This document shows, piece by piece, positions 24,824 through 34,080 of a stretch of 49,024 nucleotides of DNA. Below the pieces are notes generated by a model that saw nothing but the letters and a program-made list of their open reading frames with translations, had not been told where the DNA came from and ran no database searches. Origin of the DNA: Streptacidiphilus anmyonensis (GTDB lineage: Bacteria; Actinomycetota; Actinomycetes; Streptomycetales; Streptomycetaceae); assembly GCF_000787855.1 (NCBI RefSeq), contig NZ_BBPQ01000063.1:1-49024 (forward strand), in the 5' to 3' direction. Numbering within the stretch: position 1 is the first letter of the stretch; the number at the start of each line of letters is the position of its first letter. A program made the position numbers and the translations under genes.

Positions 24824-25627
24824 ATGAGCGGCAACGAACTGGGCGCATTCCTGCTCGCGCGTCGCGCTCGCCTCAGCCCGGCCGACGCGGGCCTGCCCTG
24901 CTCCCAAGCCCGCCGGGTCAGCGGACTACGACGCGAAGAGGTCGCCGTCCTGGCCGGGGTCAGCGCCGACTACTACGCCCGCCTGGAGCAGGGCCGCGAA
25001 CGGCATCCTTCCGGCCAGGTCCTCGACGCCCTCGCACGGGCGCTGCACCTGGACTCCGACGCCTGGTGGCACGCCTACCGCCTGGCCGGGCTCGCGCCCG
25101 GGCCCGAGAGCCCGTCCCCGGATGAGGAGCAGGTTGCCCCCGAGCTCCTGCAGCTCATGAACGCCTTCCCGGCGGCGGTGACTTACGTGATCAACCGACG
25201 CCTGGACATCCTCGCCACGAACGCCCTGGCCGACGCCCTGCTCGCCCCGCTCGCGAACCCCCGCTGCATGGCCCGCTCCCTCTTCTGCGACCCAGCGGCC
25301 CGCGAACTCTTCGCCGACTGGTGCACGGTGGCCCGCGACACCGTCGCCGCCCTACGGCTGGCCTACGGCCATGACCGGCACGACCCCCGCACTGCCGCCC
25401 TGATCGATGCCCTCCTCACGGAGAGCGACGAGTTTGCGGCACTGTGGAGCCATCAGGACGTCAGCCGGTTGGGCAGCAAGACCAAGACCTTCAACCATCC
25501 CCGGGCGGGACTGCTGACCCTCACCTACCAGACCTTCGAGGTACAGGACGCGCCCGGCCAGTACCTCCTGGTCGGCACCGCAGTGCCCGCCAGTTCCGAC
25601 GCCCACCGCCTTGCTCTGCTCGCCTGA
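24824..25627 (+). CDS. XRE-type HTH regulator with MmyB-like ligand domain
   Basis: A 267-residue protein with an N-terminal XRE helix-turn-helix (about 6-75; RREEVAVLAGVSADYYARLEQGR is the signature of this class) and a PAS-like MmyB ligand-binding domain (about 110-265; YVINRRLDILATNALADAL). Such proteins usually control a divergent short-chain dehydrogenase, as here. TACGAT at 24812-24817 lies 6 nt before the ATG, so the mRNA is probably leaderless. A short palindrome TCCTAGGA lies just upstream. Confidence 0.85.
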   Translation: MSGNELGAFLLARRARLSPADAGLPCSQARRVSGLRREEVAVLAGVSADYYARLEQGRERHPSGQVLDALARALHLDSDAWWHAYRLAGLAPGPESPSPDEEQVAPELLQLMNAFPAAVTYVINRRLDILATNALADALLAPLANPRCMARSLFCDPAARELFADWCTVARDTVAALRLAYGHDRHDPRTAALIDALLTESDEFAALWSHQDVSRLGSKTKTFNHPRAGLLTLTYQTFEVQDAPGQYLLVGTAVPASSDAHRLALLA

Positions 25628-25708
25628 CGCAGAGTCGTCCGTGCCCATCGGACCGCTGCCGACGAGCAGCGGGGGGAAGTCATCAACGCACGTCGTCGAC
25701 CGGCTGCC

Positions 25709-26668
25709 TCACCGAATGATCCGGGCACCGGGCGACGCCTGGAACCGGGCGTACTCACTCGGCGTGCAGCCGTAGTGCTTCTTGAAGGTGCGAATGAAGT
25801 GGCTGCTGTCCGAGAACTGCCAGTGCGCCGCGAGTTCCGAGATGCTGAGTCGGCCGCGGCCGGACGGTGTGGCGAGCGCGAGCCGGGCCTCTTCAAGCCG
25901 CCTTCGCCGAATGTATGAGATCACCGAATCGCCGATCGCGGCGAACGCGCGTTGCAGGGTGCGGAGGGACACGTTCAACTCCCTTGCCAGTACCACCGCC
26001 GACAGTCCCGGGTCGGTCAGGCGGGTGTCGGCGAGGTCCTTGGCCGCTTGGGCGAGGGCGGGCGCGAGCAGGGGTTCGGTGTCGTCGAACCGGCTGCGGG
26101 CCACCGCCTTGGCCAGCTCGATCAGGGTGCTGTGGGCAGCCTGCGCTCCGGCCGGGCCAAGGTCCGGCATCGTCTGGTAGAGCATGTTGGTGTGTGCGGT
26201 CAGCAGGCGCACCTCGGCTGTGTCCGCTGCGCCGGTGATGGCGCGGTTGCCCAACAGGGGTGTGAGCAGGGGCGCCGGAAGGACCAGGACCTTTGCCGTC
26301 GTGTCGGGGAGGGTTTCGAAGTGCGACGGGATCCCGACGTGCTTCAGCAGGAACCGACCGGCCGCGATGGTGTGTTCGGTTCCGTCGTGGGCGCCGCCGA
26401 GCGTCCAGGCGCCGCGTTTGACGACGTACAGCCGCACCACGTCCTCCGGCCCGCCCAGGGGGCCCTCGGTTCGGATGACCGACGCGCCGCGCAGGTCGGT
26501 GACCGCCACGTCGTGCACCCGGACCGCGCGGCTCCTGACCCGGAAGTCGCCTCGCGTGGCCGGACTGAACGCCGGCAGAGGGGCGGTGGTGCCGAACTCC
26601 GCCTCCCACCCTTGCCGGAACGCAGCGAACGCGCGTGACTCCGTGCCGTCCGGTCCGGTGGTATCCAT
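25709..26668 (-). CDS. AraC-family transcriptional activator
   Basis: About 319 residues. The N-terminal half (about 20-190) is an AraC-binding-like domain (DFRVRSRAVRVHDVAVTDLRG, GRFLLKHVGIPSHFE). The C-terminal 100 residues are the double helix-turn-helix (LSAVVLARELNVSLRTLQRAF; LSISELAAHWQFSDSSHFIRTFKKHYGCTPSEYARF). ATG 26668 is chosen; the reading upstream is basic and proline-rich and overlaps the promoter region. It is divergent from an SDR/SnoaL/cupin/hydrolase/MFS series that it probably activates. Confidence 0.85.
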   Translation of the reverse strand: MDTTGPDGTESRAFAAFRQGWEAEFGTTAPLPAFSPATRGDFRVRSRAVRVHDVAVTDLRGASVIRTEGPLGGPEDVVRLYVVKRGAWTLGGAHDGTEHTIAAGRFLLKHVGIPSHFETLPDTTAKVLVLPAPLLTPLLGNRAITGAADTAEVRLLTAHTNMLYQTMPDLGPAGAQAAHSTLIELAKAVARSRFDDTEPLLAPALAQAAKDLADTRLTDPGLSAVVLARELNVSLRTLQRAFAAIGDSVISYIRRRRLEEARLALATPSGRGRLSISELAAHWQFSDSSHFIRTFKKHYGCTPSEYARFQASPGARIIR

Positions 26669-26834
26669 CGCCGTTCGTCCCCTGACATCCGGTGGCGGCG
26701 GTGCGTGTCTGTGTGGCGCCGATGTTCCATTCGGCCGGCGCTGTCGTGCAAGCCCGCGGACCCCCAGTCTTCCTAGCCTCGTTCGTGGGGGCAATCCCCG
26801 GTTCAGCGCGAACGGATGGGAAGGCGACAGGCTC

Positions 26835-27620
26835 ATGGATCATCAGTTCTCCGGCCACGTGGCGGTTATCACGGGAGCCGGCACGGGTATCGGGGCCGCG
26901 ACCGCGCACCGGTTCGCCGCCGACGGGTACACCGTGGTGCTCGTGGGCCGCACCGAGGCGACGTTGAAGCAGACCGCGCAGACCGGCCCGGACGCGGCGT
27001 GCATGCATCCCCGGGTCGCGGACGTCTCGGACGCGGCGGCCGTGGCCGCAGTGATGGACGAGGCGGCCGAGCGGTTCGGTCGGCTGGACGTGCTGGTCAA
27101 CAACGCGGCTGTCGCGATGCCGGGCACCGTGGACCGGATCGACGTCGACAGCTACCGGACCATGCTGGCAACCAACGTCGACGGCGTGTTCTTCGCCTCG
27201 CGCGCCGCGCTGCCCCATCTGGAAGCCGTGCAAGGTTGCATCGTCAACGTCGGCTCGGTGGCCGGGCTGCGCGGTGAGTGGAACCAGGCCGCGTACAACA
27301 TGACCAAGGGCGCCGTGACCAGCCTGACCAACTCGATGGCACTGGACCACGGCCAACGGATCCGGGTCAACGCCGTCCACCCCGGCCTCACCCTCAGCCG
27401 CCCGTACTACCGCGACGCAATGGCCGAGGGGACCGCACTGCAGCGGCGCTTCGCCGACCGCGTGCCCATGCGCCGCGCCGGCGAACCGGCCGAAGTCGCC
27501 GCCGTCATCGCGTTCCTGGCCGGCCCCGACGCCGCGTACGTCAACGGCGCGCACATCACCGTCGACGGTGGCCTGACCGCGTCCGACGGCCAGACCAACC
27601 TCTACGCCGTCGACGCCTGA
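26835..27620 (+). CDS. classical SDR, first gene of the AraC-linked series
   Basis: A 261-residue enzyme: TGAGTGIG at 13-20, NNAA at 89-92 (final Gly replaced by Ala), S141, Y154 and K158 (YNMTK), and VNGAHITVDGGLT at the end as in FabG-like proteins. GGGAAGG lies upstream of the ATG. It is separated by 166 bp from the AraC gene and followed closely by an NTF2-like protein, a cupin, an alpha/beta hydrolase and an exporter on the same strand. Confidence 0.87.
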   Translation: MDHQFSGHVAVITGAGTGIGAATAHRFAADGYTVVLVGRTEATLKQTAQTGPDAACMHPRVADVSDAAAVAAVMDEAAERFGRLDVLVNNAAVAMPGTVDRIDVDSYRTMLATNVDGVFFASRAALPHLEAVQGCIVNVGSVAGLRGEWNQAAYNMTKGAVTSLTNSMALDHGQRIRVNAVHPGLTLSRPYYRDAMAEGTALQRRFADRVPMRRAGEPAEVAAVIAFLAGPDAAYVNGAHITVDGGLTASDGQTNLYAVDA

Positions 27621-27670
27621 CCTCGAATGCCGTTGCGATCCCACCGCTCCGTCAGACAAGGAGAAACGGC

Positions 27671-28087
27671 ATGAGCACCCCGGAGTCCAACGTGCAGCGC
27701 ATGCTGCTGTTCGTGGAACAAGTCCAGCAGAACGGCCGCCTCGAACTGATCGAGAACCTGGTCCAGCCCGACTTTCGCAACGACACCGTCGAACCAGGAC
27801 AACCCGACGACCGGGCCGGGATCGGCGAGATCGTGGCGGCCATGCACATGGCCTTCTCGCACCTGCGGATCGAGATCCTGCACTGCATCGGGGACGGCGA
27901 TCTTGTGGCCACCCACAAGGTGCTCCGCGGCCGGCACACCGGCCCGTGGTTCAGTGTCCCGCCCTCGGGCAACCCGATCGAGCTCCGGGTGATGGATCTG
28001 GTCCGTTACCGGGACGGGAAGTGGGCCGAGCACTGGGCCGTCGCCGACGCGGCAGGGCTGTTACGCCAAACCGGTGCCCTGGGCTGA
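27671..28087 (+). CDS. SnoaL-like polyketide cyclase/ester cyclase family protein
   Basis: A 138-residue NTF2-fold protein of the ester cyclase type: RLELIENLVQPDFRND, IGEIVAAMHMAFSHLRIEILHCIGDGDLVATHKVLRGRH and IELRVMDLVRYRDGKWAEHWAVAD, the last motif being typical of this group. AAGGAGAAACGGC precedes the ATG. It follows the SDR gene after 50 bp. Relatives catalyse aldol-type ring closures or are of unknown function. Confidence 0.8.
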   Translation: MSTPESNVQRMLLFVEQVQQNGRLELIENLVQPDFRNDTVEPGQPDDRAGIGEIVAAMHMAFSHLRIEILHCIGDGDLVATHKVLRGRHTGPWFSVPPSGNPIELRVMDLVRYRDGKWAEHWAVADAAGLLRQTGALG

Positions 28088-28155
28088 CGTCCACCAACAA
28101 CCAGAGGCCTGTCACCCCTCACCATGTTGGCCAGTTCTCTTCCCTGGAGGTTCAG

Positions 28156-28614
28156 ATGGCAGACGTCTCCGTGGTCGGCCCCGAGGCCGGCGAGTCGATC
28201 CAGCTCGGTCCGACCGTGATGCGGATCCTGGAGGACGGCAGTACGACCGGGCACCGCCTGGGCATCGGGGAGATCACGCTCGCCCCGCACACCGAAGGAC
28301 CGCCGCAGCACCGCCACGCCCGCCACGACGAAGGGTTCTACGTCGTCTCCGGCGCCGCCCGCTTCACCGTCGGCGAGACCGTGCACGACGCGCCCGCCGG
28401 AACGCTCGTCATGATCCCGCCCGGCGCCCCGCACACCTTCGCCAACCCAACCGACCACGTCACCGTCCTGCTCAACACCTTCACCCCCGACCTGTACGTC
28501 GACTACTTCCGCGACCTGCGCGACATGATCGCCGCCGGACGCCCCCTCACCCCCGAGACCACCATCGAGACCATGAGCCACTACGCCACCGAACCGGCCA
28601 CCGACTTCGCGTGA
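28156..28614 (+). CDS. cupin-domain protein
   Basis: A 152-residue single-domain cupin. Motif 1 carries H52, H54 and E59 (QHRHARHDEG) and motif 2 carries H93 (PPGAPHTFAN), a full set of metal ligands. The helical end (about 108-152) is a common extension. It could be a metal-dependent oxygenase, isomerase or binding protein; the substrate is unknown. GGAGG lies 8 nt before the ATG. It is in series with the SDR and cyclase-like genes. Confidence 0.8.
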   Translation: MADVSVVGPEAGESIQLGPTVMRILEDGSTTGHRLGIGEITLAPHTEGPPQHRHARHDEGFYVVSGAARFTVGETVHDAPAGTLVMIPPGAPHTFANPTDHVTVLLNTFTPDLYVDYFRDLRDMIAAGRPLTPETTIETMSHYATEPATDFA

Positions 28615-28667
28615 GCGCACCCACCCTCGAACCTCCCCTGCTTCCTCGACGGCATCGGGCCCGTCGA

Positions 28668-28724
28668 GGTGTCCGTGCCGACTACGGTTCCTGCCAGCCG
28701 TTGTTGCTCCTGCACGGCCGGGCC
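28668..28724 (+). pseudogene. possible alpha/beta-hydrolase N-terminal remnant
   Basis: Nineteen codons read GVRADYGSCQPLLLLHGRA, like the first strand and oxyanion loop (YGSGxPLLLLHG) of alpha/beta hydrolases. The following sequence is low-complexity (Pro/Ser/Ala) up to the intact hydrolase gene. It may be a trace of an earlier hydrolase gene, or chance. Confidence 0.3.
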
Positions 28725-28853
28725 GCCGTGCCGAGCTCACCTACCGCCCTTAGGCCCGAACCCCCACCACCGGCGTCCGCATCGTCGAACCCGGCATCCG
28801 CGTCGAGCTCTGAACCCACTCCGTACTCCACCCCCGAACGCAAGGGAAACACC

Positions 28854-29681
28854 ATGACTCTCCCCGCTCCCACCGCCACCACTCGTACCATCGACCTGCC
28901 GGGCGGACTCCCACTCACCATCCAGGAGTTCGGCGCCAATACCGACGGCACCGGCGTACTCGCGCTGCACGGCGGCGCCGGACCGCGCTCGATGGCCGGC
29001 TTCGCGGCGGGCCTGTCGCAGCACGCCTACGTCGTCGTGCCCACCCACCCCGGGTTCGACGGCACGCCGCGTCCCGACTCCACCGACACCGTGGCCGACC
29101 TGGCCACCACCTACCTCGACCTGCTCGACGCGCTGAATCTGCGCGGCGTGATGGTGGCCGGCAGCTCGGTGGGCGGCTGGATCGCCTCGGAGATGGCGCT
29201 GCGCGACAACGCTGCCCGGATCTCCTGCCTGACGCTGCTCGCGTCGACCGGCATCGCCCCCGAACCGCCGGTCCGGATCGCCGACCCGGCCGAGCTCGGC
29301 CCGGCGAAGACCGGCGAACTCGCTTTCCACAACCCGCAGTTCCGCCTGGACCCGGCCGCTCTCGGCCCCGAACAGCTCGCTTCGATGGCCGCCAACCAGC
29401 GCACCCTGGCCGTGTATGCGGGCGACCCGTTCTGCTACGACCCGAAGCTCCAGGGCCGCCTGCACCGGGTCACCGTCCCGGTGCTGGTGCTCGCCGGCGA
29501 GCAGGACGGCATCGCGCCGTTGGCCTACGAGCGGACCCTGGCCGACTCCTTCCCGCACGCCACCTTCCGGCCCGTCGCCGAGGCCGGCCACTTCCCCCAC
29601 ATCGAGCAGCCTGCCGCCGTCTTCGCCGCGATCGGAGACTTCGTCGACACCCAGGTCGAGCCCGACGGCGAGCCGGCGTGA
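28854..29681 (+). CDS. alpha/beta hydrolase
   Basis: A 275-residue enzyme of the alpha/beta hydrolase fold: oxyanion segment LHGGAGP (39-45), nucleophile S105 in GSSVGG, acid Asp in VLAGEQDGIAP and the final His in EAGHFPH. It is an esterase, lactonase or similar C-C or C-O hydrolase; the substrate is unknown. AAGGGAAAC lies upstream of the ATG. Its stop overlaps the exporter start (GTGA), so the two are coupled. Confidence 0.85.
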   Translation: MTLPAPTATTRTIDLPGGLPLTIQEFGANTDGTGVLALHGGAGPRSMAGFAAGLSQHAYVVVPTHPGFDGTPRPDSTDTVADLATTYLDLLDALNLRGVMVAGSSVGGWIASEMALRDNAARISCLTLLASTGIAPEPPVRIADPAELGPAKTGELAFHNPQFRLDPAALGPEQLASMAANQRTLAVYAGDPFCYDPKLQGRLHRVTVPVLVLAGEQDGIAPLAYERTLADSFPHATFRPVAEAGHFPHIEQPAAVFAAIGDFVDTQVEPDGEPA

Positions 29682-31186
29682 CGACGCCCACGCCCCCGGC
29701 CGACGGCGGCCGGCGGCGGTCAGGTGTCGTGCTGGCAGTGTGCTGCCTGAGCCTGCTGATCACCGCCCTGGACACCACGGCCGTGAACGTGGCCCTGCCC
29801 GCCGTCGGCCGTGATCTGCACGCGCCGGTGAGCGGACTCCAGTGGACCGTCGACGGCTACACCCTGGCGGTTGCCTGCTTCATGATGCTCGCCGGATCCA
29901 CCGCCGATCGCATCGGACGCCGTCGGGTCTTCCAGACCGGCCTGGCCTTGTTCACCCTTGGCTCGCTGGCCTGCTCACTCGCCCCGGACCTCAGGTGGCT
30001 GATCGCTTTCCGGGTCGCGCAGGGCCTGGGCGCCAGCATGCTCAACCCGGTCGCCCTGTCGATCATCACGCACGCCTTCCCTGACGCGCGCGAACGCGCC
30101 CGCGCCATCGGGCTCTGGGGTACGACGGTCGGCCTGTCCGTGGCCGCCGGTCCGGTGGTCGGCGGCCTGCTGGTCGCCTCGGCCGGCTGGCGCTCGATCT
30201 TCTGGATCAACATACCGATCGGCGTCGCCGCCCTGACCCTCACGGCCGCGTTCGTGCCAGAATCCCGCGCCACCACGACGCGACGGCCGGATCCGGTGGG
30301 TCAGCTGCTCGTCGGCACCATCCTGACCTCCCTGCTGTTCGCCCTGATCGAAGGCGCGCACCAGGGCTACACCGCTGCCCCCATCGTCGCCATGTTCGCC
30401 CTGTCGGCCGTCGCGACCGCGGCGCTGCCCCGCTACGAACGCCGCCGCGAGCAGCCCTTGATCGACCCGTTGTTCTTCCGGTCCGTCCCGTTCACCGGAT
30501 CCTTCGTCGTCGCCGTCGCCGCGTTCCTCGCCCTGTCCGGCTTCCTGTTCCTCAACACCTTGTACCTGCAGGACGTACGCGACTGCAGCGCGCTGGACGC
30601 CGGCCTGCTGACGGTTCCCATGGCCGTCGGTATCGCGCTCGCCTCTCCGCTGTCCGGGCGGTTGACCGCCGCGCGCGGTCCGCGCCTGCCGATGGTCACG
30701 GCAGGCCTGCTGATCACCGCCGCGGAGCTGACGCTGACAACCCTCACCCCGACCACGCCCTGGGTTGTTCTACTCACCGCCTACGTCCTGCTGGGTGTCG
30801 GCTTCGGTCTCGTCAACGCGCCGATCACCACCACGGCCGTGGCCGGGATGCCACGCGCCCAGGCCGGGGTGTCCGCCGCGATCACCACGACCGGCCGCCA
30901 GATCGGCAACACCCTCGGCGTCGCCCTTCTCGGCTCCGTCGTCGCCGCACACACCCACGCGACCCCTGACCGTGCGGGATTCGCCGCGGCCAGTCACCCC
31001 GGGTGGTGGATCCTCTCCGCCGGCGGACTGCTGATCGCGGCGATCGGCCTGGCGGCAACCACCCCGTGCGCCACCGCCAGTGCGGCCCGGGTCGCCGCGC
31101 GGTTCCCCGCCGAACCCACAGCCGCGACGAGCACCACTCCGACGCCGAAGCTCCCGCCCGGAATCACCGACGGCGCACCGGCATGA
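29678..31186 (+). CDS. MFS multidrug efflux transporter (DHA2 family)
   Basis: A 502-residue 14-helix exporter: LITALDTTAVNVALPAVG in helix 1 (motif D1 region), ADRIGRRRVFQTG (motif A), GPVVGGLL with WRSIFWINIPIG (motif C and after) as in EmrB/QacA-like proteins. The GTG start overlaps the hydrolase stop by 4 nt. It probably exports the substrate or product handled by the preceding SDR-cyclase-cupin-hydrolase series. The hydrophilic C-terminal 35 residues are variable. Confidence 0.88.
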   Translation: MTTPTPPADGGRRRSGVVLAVCCLSLLITALDTTAVNVALPAVGRDLHAPVSGLQWTVDGYTLAVACFMMLAGSTADRIGRRRVFQTGLALFTLGSLACSLAPDLRWLIAFRVAQGLGASMLNPVALSIITHAFPDARERARAIGLWGTTVGLSVAAGPVVGGLLVASAGWRSIFWINIPIGVAALTLTAAFVPESRATTTRRPDPVGQLLVGTILTSLLFALIEGAHQGYTAAPIVAMFALSAVATAALPRYERRREQPLIDPLFFRSVPFTGSFVVAVAAFLALSGFLFLNTLYLQDVRDCSALDAGLLTVPMAVGIALASPLSGRLTAARGPRLPMVTAGLLITAAELTLTTLTPTTPWVVLLTAYVLLGVGFGLVNAPITTTAVAGMPRAQAGVSAAITTTGRQIGNTLGVALLGSVVAAHTHATPDRAGFAAASHPGWWILSAGGLLIAAIGLAATTPCATASAARVAARFPAEPTAATSTTPTPKLPPGITDGAPA

Positions 31187-31404
31187 CGCCTCATCAGCGT
31201 GACGCGGCGGCATCCAGGGCAGCGAAGGGGGCGGCAAGACCATTTGCAGCGGTGACGCGGAGCAGCAGGTCGGTCAACCTGCGACACCGCCCCGGCCGCA
31301 CGATAAGGTGCAGCGCGCGAACAAACAGCGCCGGGCGATGGTGCATCCGGCAATGGAAAAAGACCCCTTGAGCCGGGCGGGGCGATCGACCTCAGTCGGA
31401 CCTG

Positions 31405-31947
31405 TCATCGGCGGTCACTCACCCCGTGCGGGCGCCAGTCCACAGGCGGCGGCAGCGTGCCCTGCGCGATGATGTTCGTGTAGACGCTCTCCAGCGCCTG
31501 ACCGAGGGGCCCTTCGAGCTCAGGCGGCAAGCCGTCGAAGAACAGCCGACGCACGAGCTCCACGTGCCCCACAGCCGCGGCCTCGAGCACCTGCCGGCCG
31601 TGCTGCGTCAGCCCCACTTCGGTCACGCGCCTGTCGCCCGTGGACAGGCCGCAGCTCACCAGGTCCCGCTTGGCCATCCGCCGCACGTGGTGCGAGACCC
31701 GGCTGCGCTCCCAGCCGATCTGCGCGGCCAGCACCTTGATCGACATCAGGCCCCTGTCAGCGACGCTCAGGGCTGTCAGCACGTCGTAGTCCGGCAGGGA
31801 CAGATCGCTGTCGGACTGGAGCTGGCGATTCATCTCGTAGGTCAGCCGCAGCTGCACCCGGATGTACGCCAGCCAGGCCCGTTGCTGTTCGCCGTCGAGC
31901 CACCCGCCCTCGGGCACCGGCGCGCCATCGTTGGAATTGCGTGACAT
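31405..31947 (-). CDS. MarR-family transcriptional regulator
   Basis: About 180 residues with the MarR winged helix (LPDYDVLTALSVADRGLMSIKVLAAQIGWERSRVSHHVRRMAKRDLV; wing CGLSTGDRRVTEVGLTQHG). ATG 31947 is preferred over a TTG 21 nt upstream because AGGTGA lies just before it, although the spacing is short. It is divergent from the quinone oxidoreductase gene (88 bp) and is likely its regulator, in the manner of redox- or quinone-sensing MarR proteins (inference). Confidence 0.82.
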   Translation of the reverse strand: MSRNSNDGAPVPEGGWLDGEQQRAWLAYIRVQLRLTYEMNRQLQSDSDLSLPDYDVLTALSVADRGLMSIKVLAAQIGWERSRVSHHVRRMAKRDLVSCGLSTGDRRVTEVGLTQHGRQVLEAAAVGHVELVRRLFFDGLPPELEGPLGQALESVYTNIIAQGTLPPPVDWRPHGVSDRR

Positions 31948-32034
31948 TTCACCTAAGCTTTCCGTCAAGGACCACCGTCGAGGCGTGCCGCCCCTACATC
32001 ATCGCGCGCGGACCGCCGGGTGCTGGAGGTACCC

Positions 32035-32943
32035 ATGCCGTACGCAGCAGTGCTCACCGGATACGGTTCGCCCGAGACGCTCGTGTGGTCGGAAGTCGCC
32101 CTACCCTCACCGGGACCTGGCCAGATCAGGATGCGCGTGCACGCGTCAGGGGTCGGTCCGACCGACCTGAAGATCCGGCGCGGCGACCTCCGAGAGGTGT
32201 TCCCGCTGCCCGACCCCGCCGTTCTCGGGTTCGAGGCCGCCGGCACTGTCGACGCCCTCGGCGCGGGCGTGACCGGCGTGTCGCTGGGCGACGAGGTCGC
32301 CGCCCAACTGCCCACGCTCGGCGGGTACGGCGAATACGCCCTCGCCTCGGCCTGGACCGTCAAGCCGGCCGCCGTCAGCTGGGCCGACGCCGCAGCGCTG
32401 CCCGCCTCGGCCGAGGCCGCCGTCGGCGTCCTGCGTCAACTCGGCGTCACCTCCGGCGAGACCCTGCTCGTCCTCGGCGGCGGAGGCTCGGTCGGCGTGA
32501 TCGCCACCCAGCTGGCCGTACTCCAGGGCCTCACGGTCTTCAGCGCCACCGGCCCTCGTGACGAGCAGTTCGCGAAGGAGCTCGGGGCGATCTCGGTCGG
32601 CTACGGATCGGCGCTCCTTGCGCGGGTGCGCGCGCACGTCGCCAAGGTGGACGCCGTCTTCGACGCCGCAGGCAAGGGCGGTCTGCACGACGCTGTCGAA
32701 CTCGCCGGCGGCCCCGCGCGCGTGATCACCCTCGCGGACGAGCACGCGGCCGACTTCGGCGTCGCCCTCTCCGCCCCCACCCCGGACCGCGCCCCCGACG
32801 CGGTCGAACAGACGATGCCACTCCTCGCGTCCGGACAACTGCGCCTGCGTGCCCAGCGGCTGCTCCCGATGCGGGACGCCGCGCAGGCGCACGCCCTCCT
32901 CGAAGCGGGCACAGCGCACGAGAAGCTCATCCTTACCGCTTAG
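32035..32943 (+). CDS. NADP-dependent quinone oxidoreductase-like MDR
   Basis: A 302-residue medium-chain dehydrogenase/reductase without catalytic zinc. The GroES-like N-terminus (VHASGVGPTDLKIRRGDLR) is followed by the Rossmann domain (LLVLGGGGSVGVIATQLAV) and the GGYGEYALASAWTVKPAAVSWADAAALP segment found in quinone oxidoreductases. GGAGGT 4 nt before the ATG sets the start. It probably reduces quinones or enones. The limonene epoxide hydrolase-like gene follows after 46 bp. Confidence 0.87.
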   Translation: MPYAAVLTGYGSPETLVWSEVALPSPGPGQIRMRVHASGVGPTDLKIRRGDLREVFPLPDPAVLGFEAAGTVDALGAGVTGVSLGDEVAAQLPTLGGYGEYALASAWTVKPAAVSWADAAALPASAEAAVGVLRQLGVTSGETLLVLGGGGSVGVIATQLAVLQGLTVFSATGPRDEQFAKELGAISVGYGSALLARVRAHVAKVDAVFDAAGKGGLHDAVELAGGPARVITLADEHAADFGVALSAPTPDRAPDAVEQTMPLLASGQLRLRAQRLLPMRDAAQAHALLEAGTAHEKLILTA

Positions 32944-32989
32944 CCGCGCACTGCAGCACACCGTTCAGATCAACCGCGGAAGGAACCAG

Positions 32990-33373
32990 ATGGAGAGCCC
33001 GATCGAGGTGGTACGCAGGTTCTGCACGGCGTGGTCGGACAACGCCGGAGCCGCCGAGCTGGCAGCGTTCTTCACCGACGACGCCGTCTACCACAACATC
33101 CCACTCGAGCCGATCACCGGCCGAGACGCCATCGCCGACACCATCAGCTCGTTCATCCGCCCTGGACCGCCAGGTATCGAGCACATCGAGTTCCGTGTCA
33201 TCAACATCGCAGCCAACGGACCGGTCGTCATGACGGAGCGGGTGGACGTCTTCAGGCTCGCTGACAGATCGTTCGAGCTGCCGGTCATGGGGACCTTCGA
33301 GATCACTGGCGGCAAGATCAACGCCTGGCGCGACTATTTCGACCAAAGCCAGTTCACCAGCCGGATGGGATAA
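32990..33373 (+). CDS. limonene-1,2-epoxide hydrolase-like protein
   Basis: A 127-residue NTF2-fold protein with the complete limonene epoxide hydrolase site: Y34 and N36 (VYHN), R84 and D86 (ERVDVF) and W113 and D115 (AWRDYFD), matching Y53/N55, R99/D101 and W130/D132 of the Rhodococcus enzyme. It should open an epoxide by one-step water attack. GGAAGGAA precedes the ATG. It is in operon with the quinone oxidoreductase, so the MarR unit may detoxify quinone or epoxide compounds (inference). Confidence 0.85.
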   Translation: MESPIEVVRRFCTAWSDNAGAAELAAFFTDDAVYHNIPLEPITGRDAIADTISSFIRPGPPGIEHIEFRVINIAANGPVVMTERVDVFRLADRSFELPVMGTFEITGGKINAWRDYFDQSQFTSRMG

Positions 33374-33448
33374 GCCTGGGATCACGCCAGCGCTTGAGCT
33401 CACGGCAGCCTCACCTCGGAATTCGCCCATTGAGCACTCAATGGTGGG

Positions 33449-33680
33449 ACCGTGGTGCTCTTCGGCCCGGTCGCGATCACCAACGCCCTGCTCCCGCTGC
33501 TGCTCCGCTCCCGGCACCCACAAATCGTGAACATCTCCAGCGGAACCACGTCACTGATCTGAGCGGGCGAACAGATGGCCGGCTACCGCGACGTGTTCGC
33601 CTCCTACCGATCCTCCAAGACCGCCCTGAACTCGTTGACAGTGCTGTACGCGCAGAGCCGGGACGGCTCTGCCGTGCTGC
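33449..33680 (+). pseudogene. SDR remnant with in-frame stop
   Basis: The plus-strand reading VVLFGPVAITNALLPLLL, RSRHPQIVNISSGTTSLI, stop, AGEQMAGYRDVFASYRSSKTALNSLTVLYAQS is the middle of a classical SDR, with the Ser (NISSG) and the YxxxK (YRSSK) motif. The N-terminal nucleotide site and the C-terminus are missing and a TGA interrupts it. It is a dead fragment between the epoxide hydrolase gene and a small gene. Confidence 0.7.
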
Positions 33681-33771
33681 ACCTTCGTGCACGGGGACAG
33701 CGTCGTTCGTTCGGGTGACGTATGGCCGAACGCAGGTGCGGTCACCGTGGAGGCGTCGCAGGCTGGGGCGC

Positions 33772-34008
33772 ATGACCGAGCCATTGCCTTCCGGCGCGCC
33801 GCACCATCACGCTCACGTCGTTGTTCACCACGTTGTCGACGCCAACCCGCCGTTCCGGCGCGTGGACATCCTCGGCACCGAGGTGGGCAGGGCACACAGC
33901 CTTCGGGACGTCGGCGAGTTCTGCCGCCGCGCCGGCCTGGACGAGCTCGACCTTGAGGCCGACGACATGGTGCAGTGGATCGGCGGCGGCCCGAACGTAT
34001 GGGAGTGA
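33772..34008 (+). CDS. small conserved actinomycete protein, unknown function
   Basis: A 78-residue protein: MTEPLPSGAPHHHAHVVVHH with a His-rich start, then FRRVDILGTEVGRAHSLRDVGEFCRRAGLDELDLEADDMVQWIGGGPNVW. The HSLRDVxEFCRRAGL and WxGGGPxVW segments resemble those of small hypothetical proteins common in streptomycetes. No function is known. It lies between two remnants and has no obvious operon partner. Confidence 0.65.
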   Translation: MTEPLPSGAPHHHAHVVVHHVVDANPPFRRVDILGTEVGRAHSLRDVGEFCRRAGLDELDLEADDMVQWIGGGPNVWE

Positions 34009-34080
34009 CCCGCGGTACCGCAGCGGGGAATCTGGTCCCAGCGTCGGAGGTCACCCGGCTTGCCTCCCAGCTCCACGTGG

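Noticed and set aside
7129..33373. Type II polyketide or other natural-product cluster based on SnoaL, ABM, cupin and SDR genes
   Set aside because: No ketosynthase, chain-length factor, NRPS, terpene synthase or carrier protein is present; these families also occur in ordinary detoxification operons.
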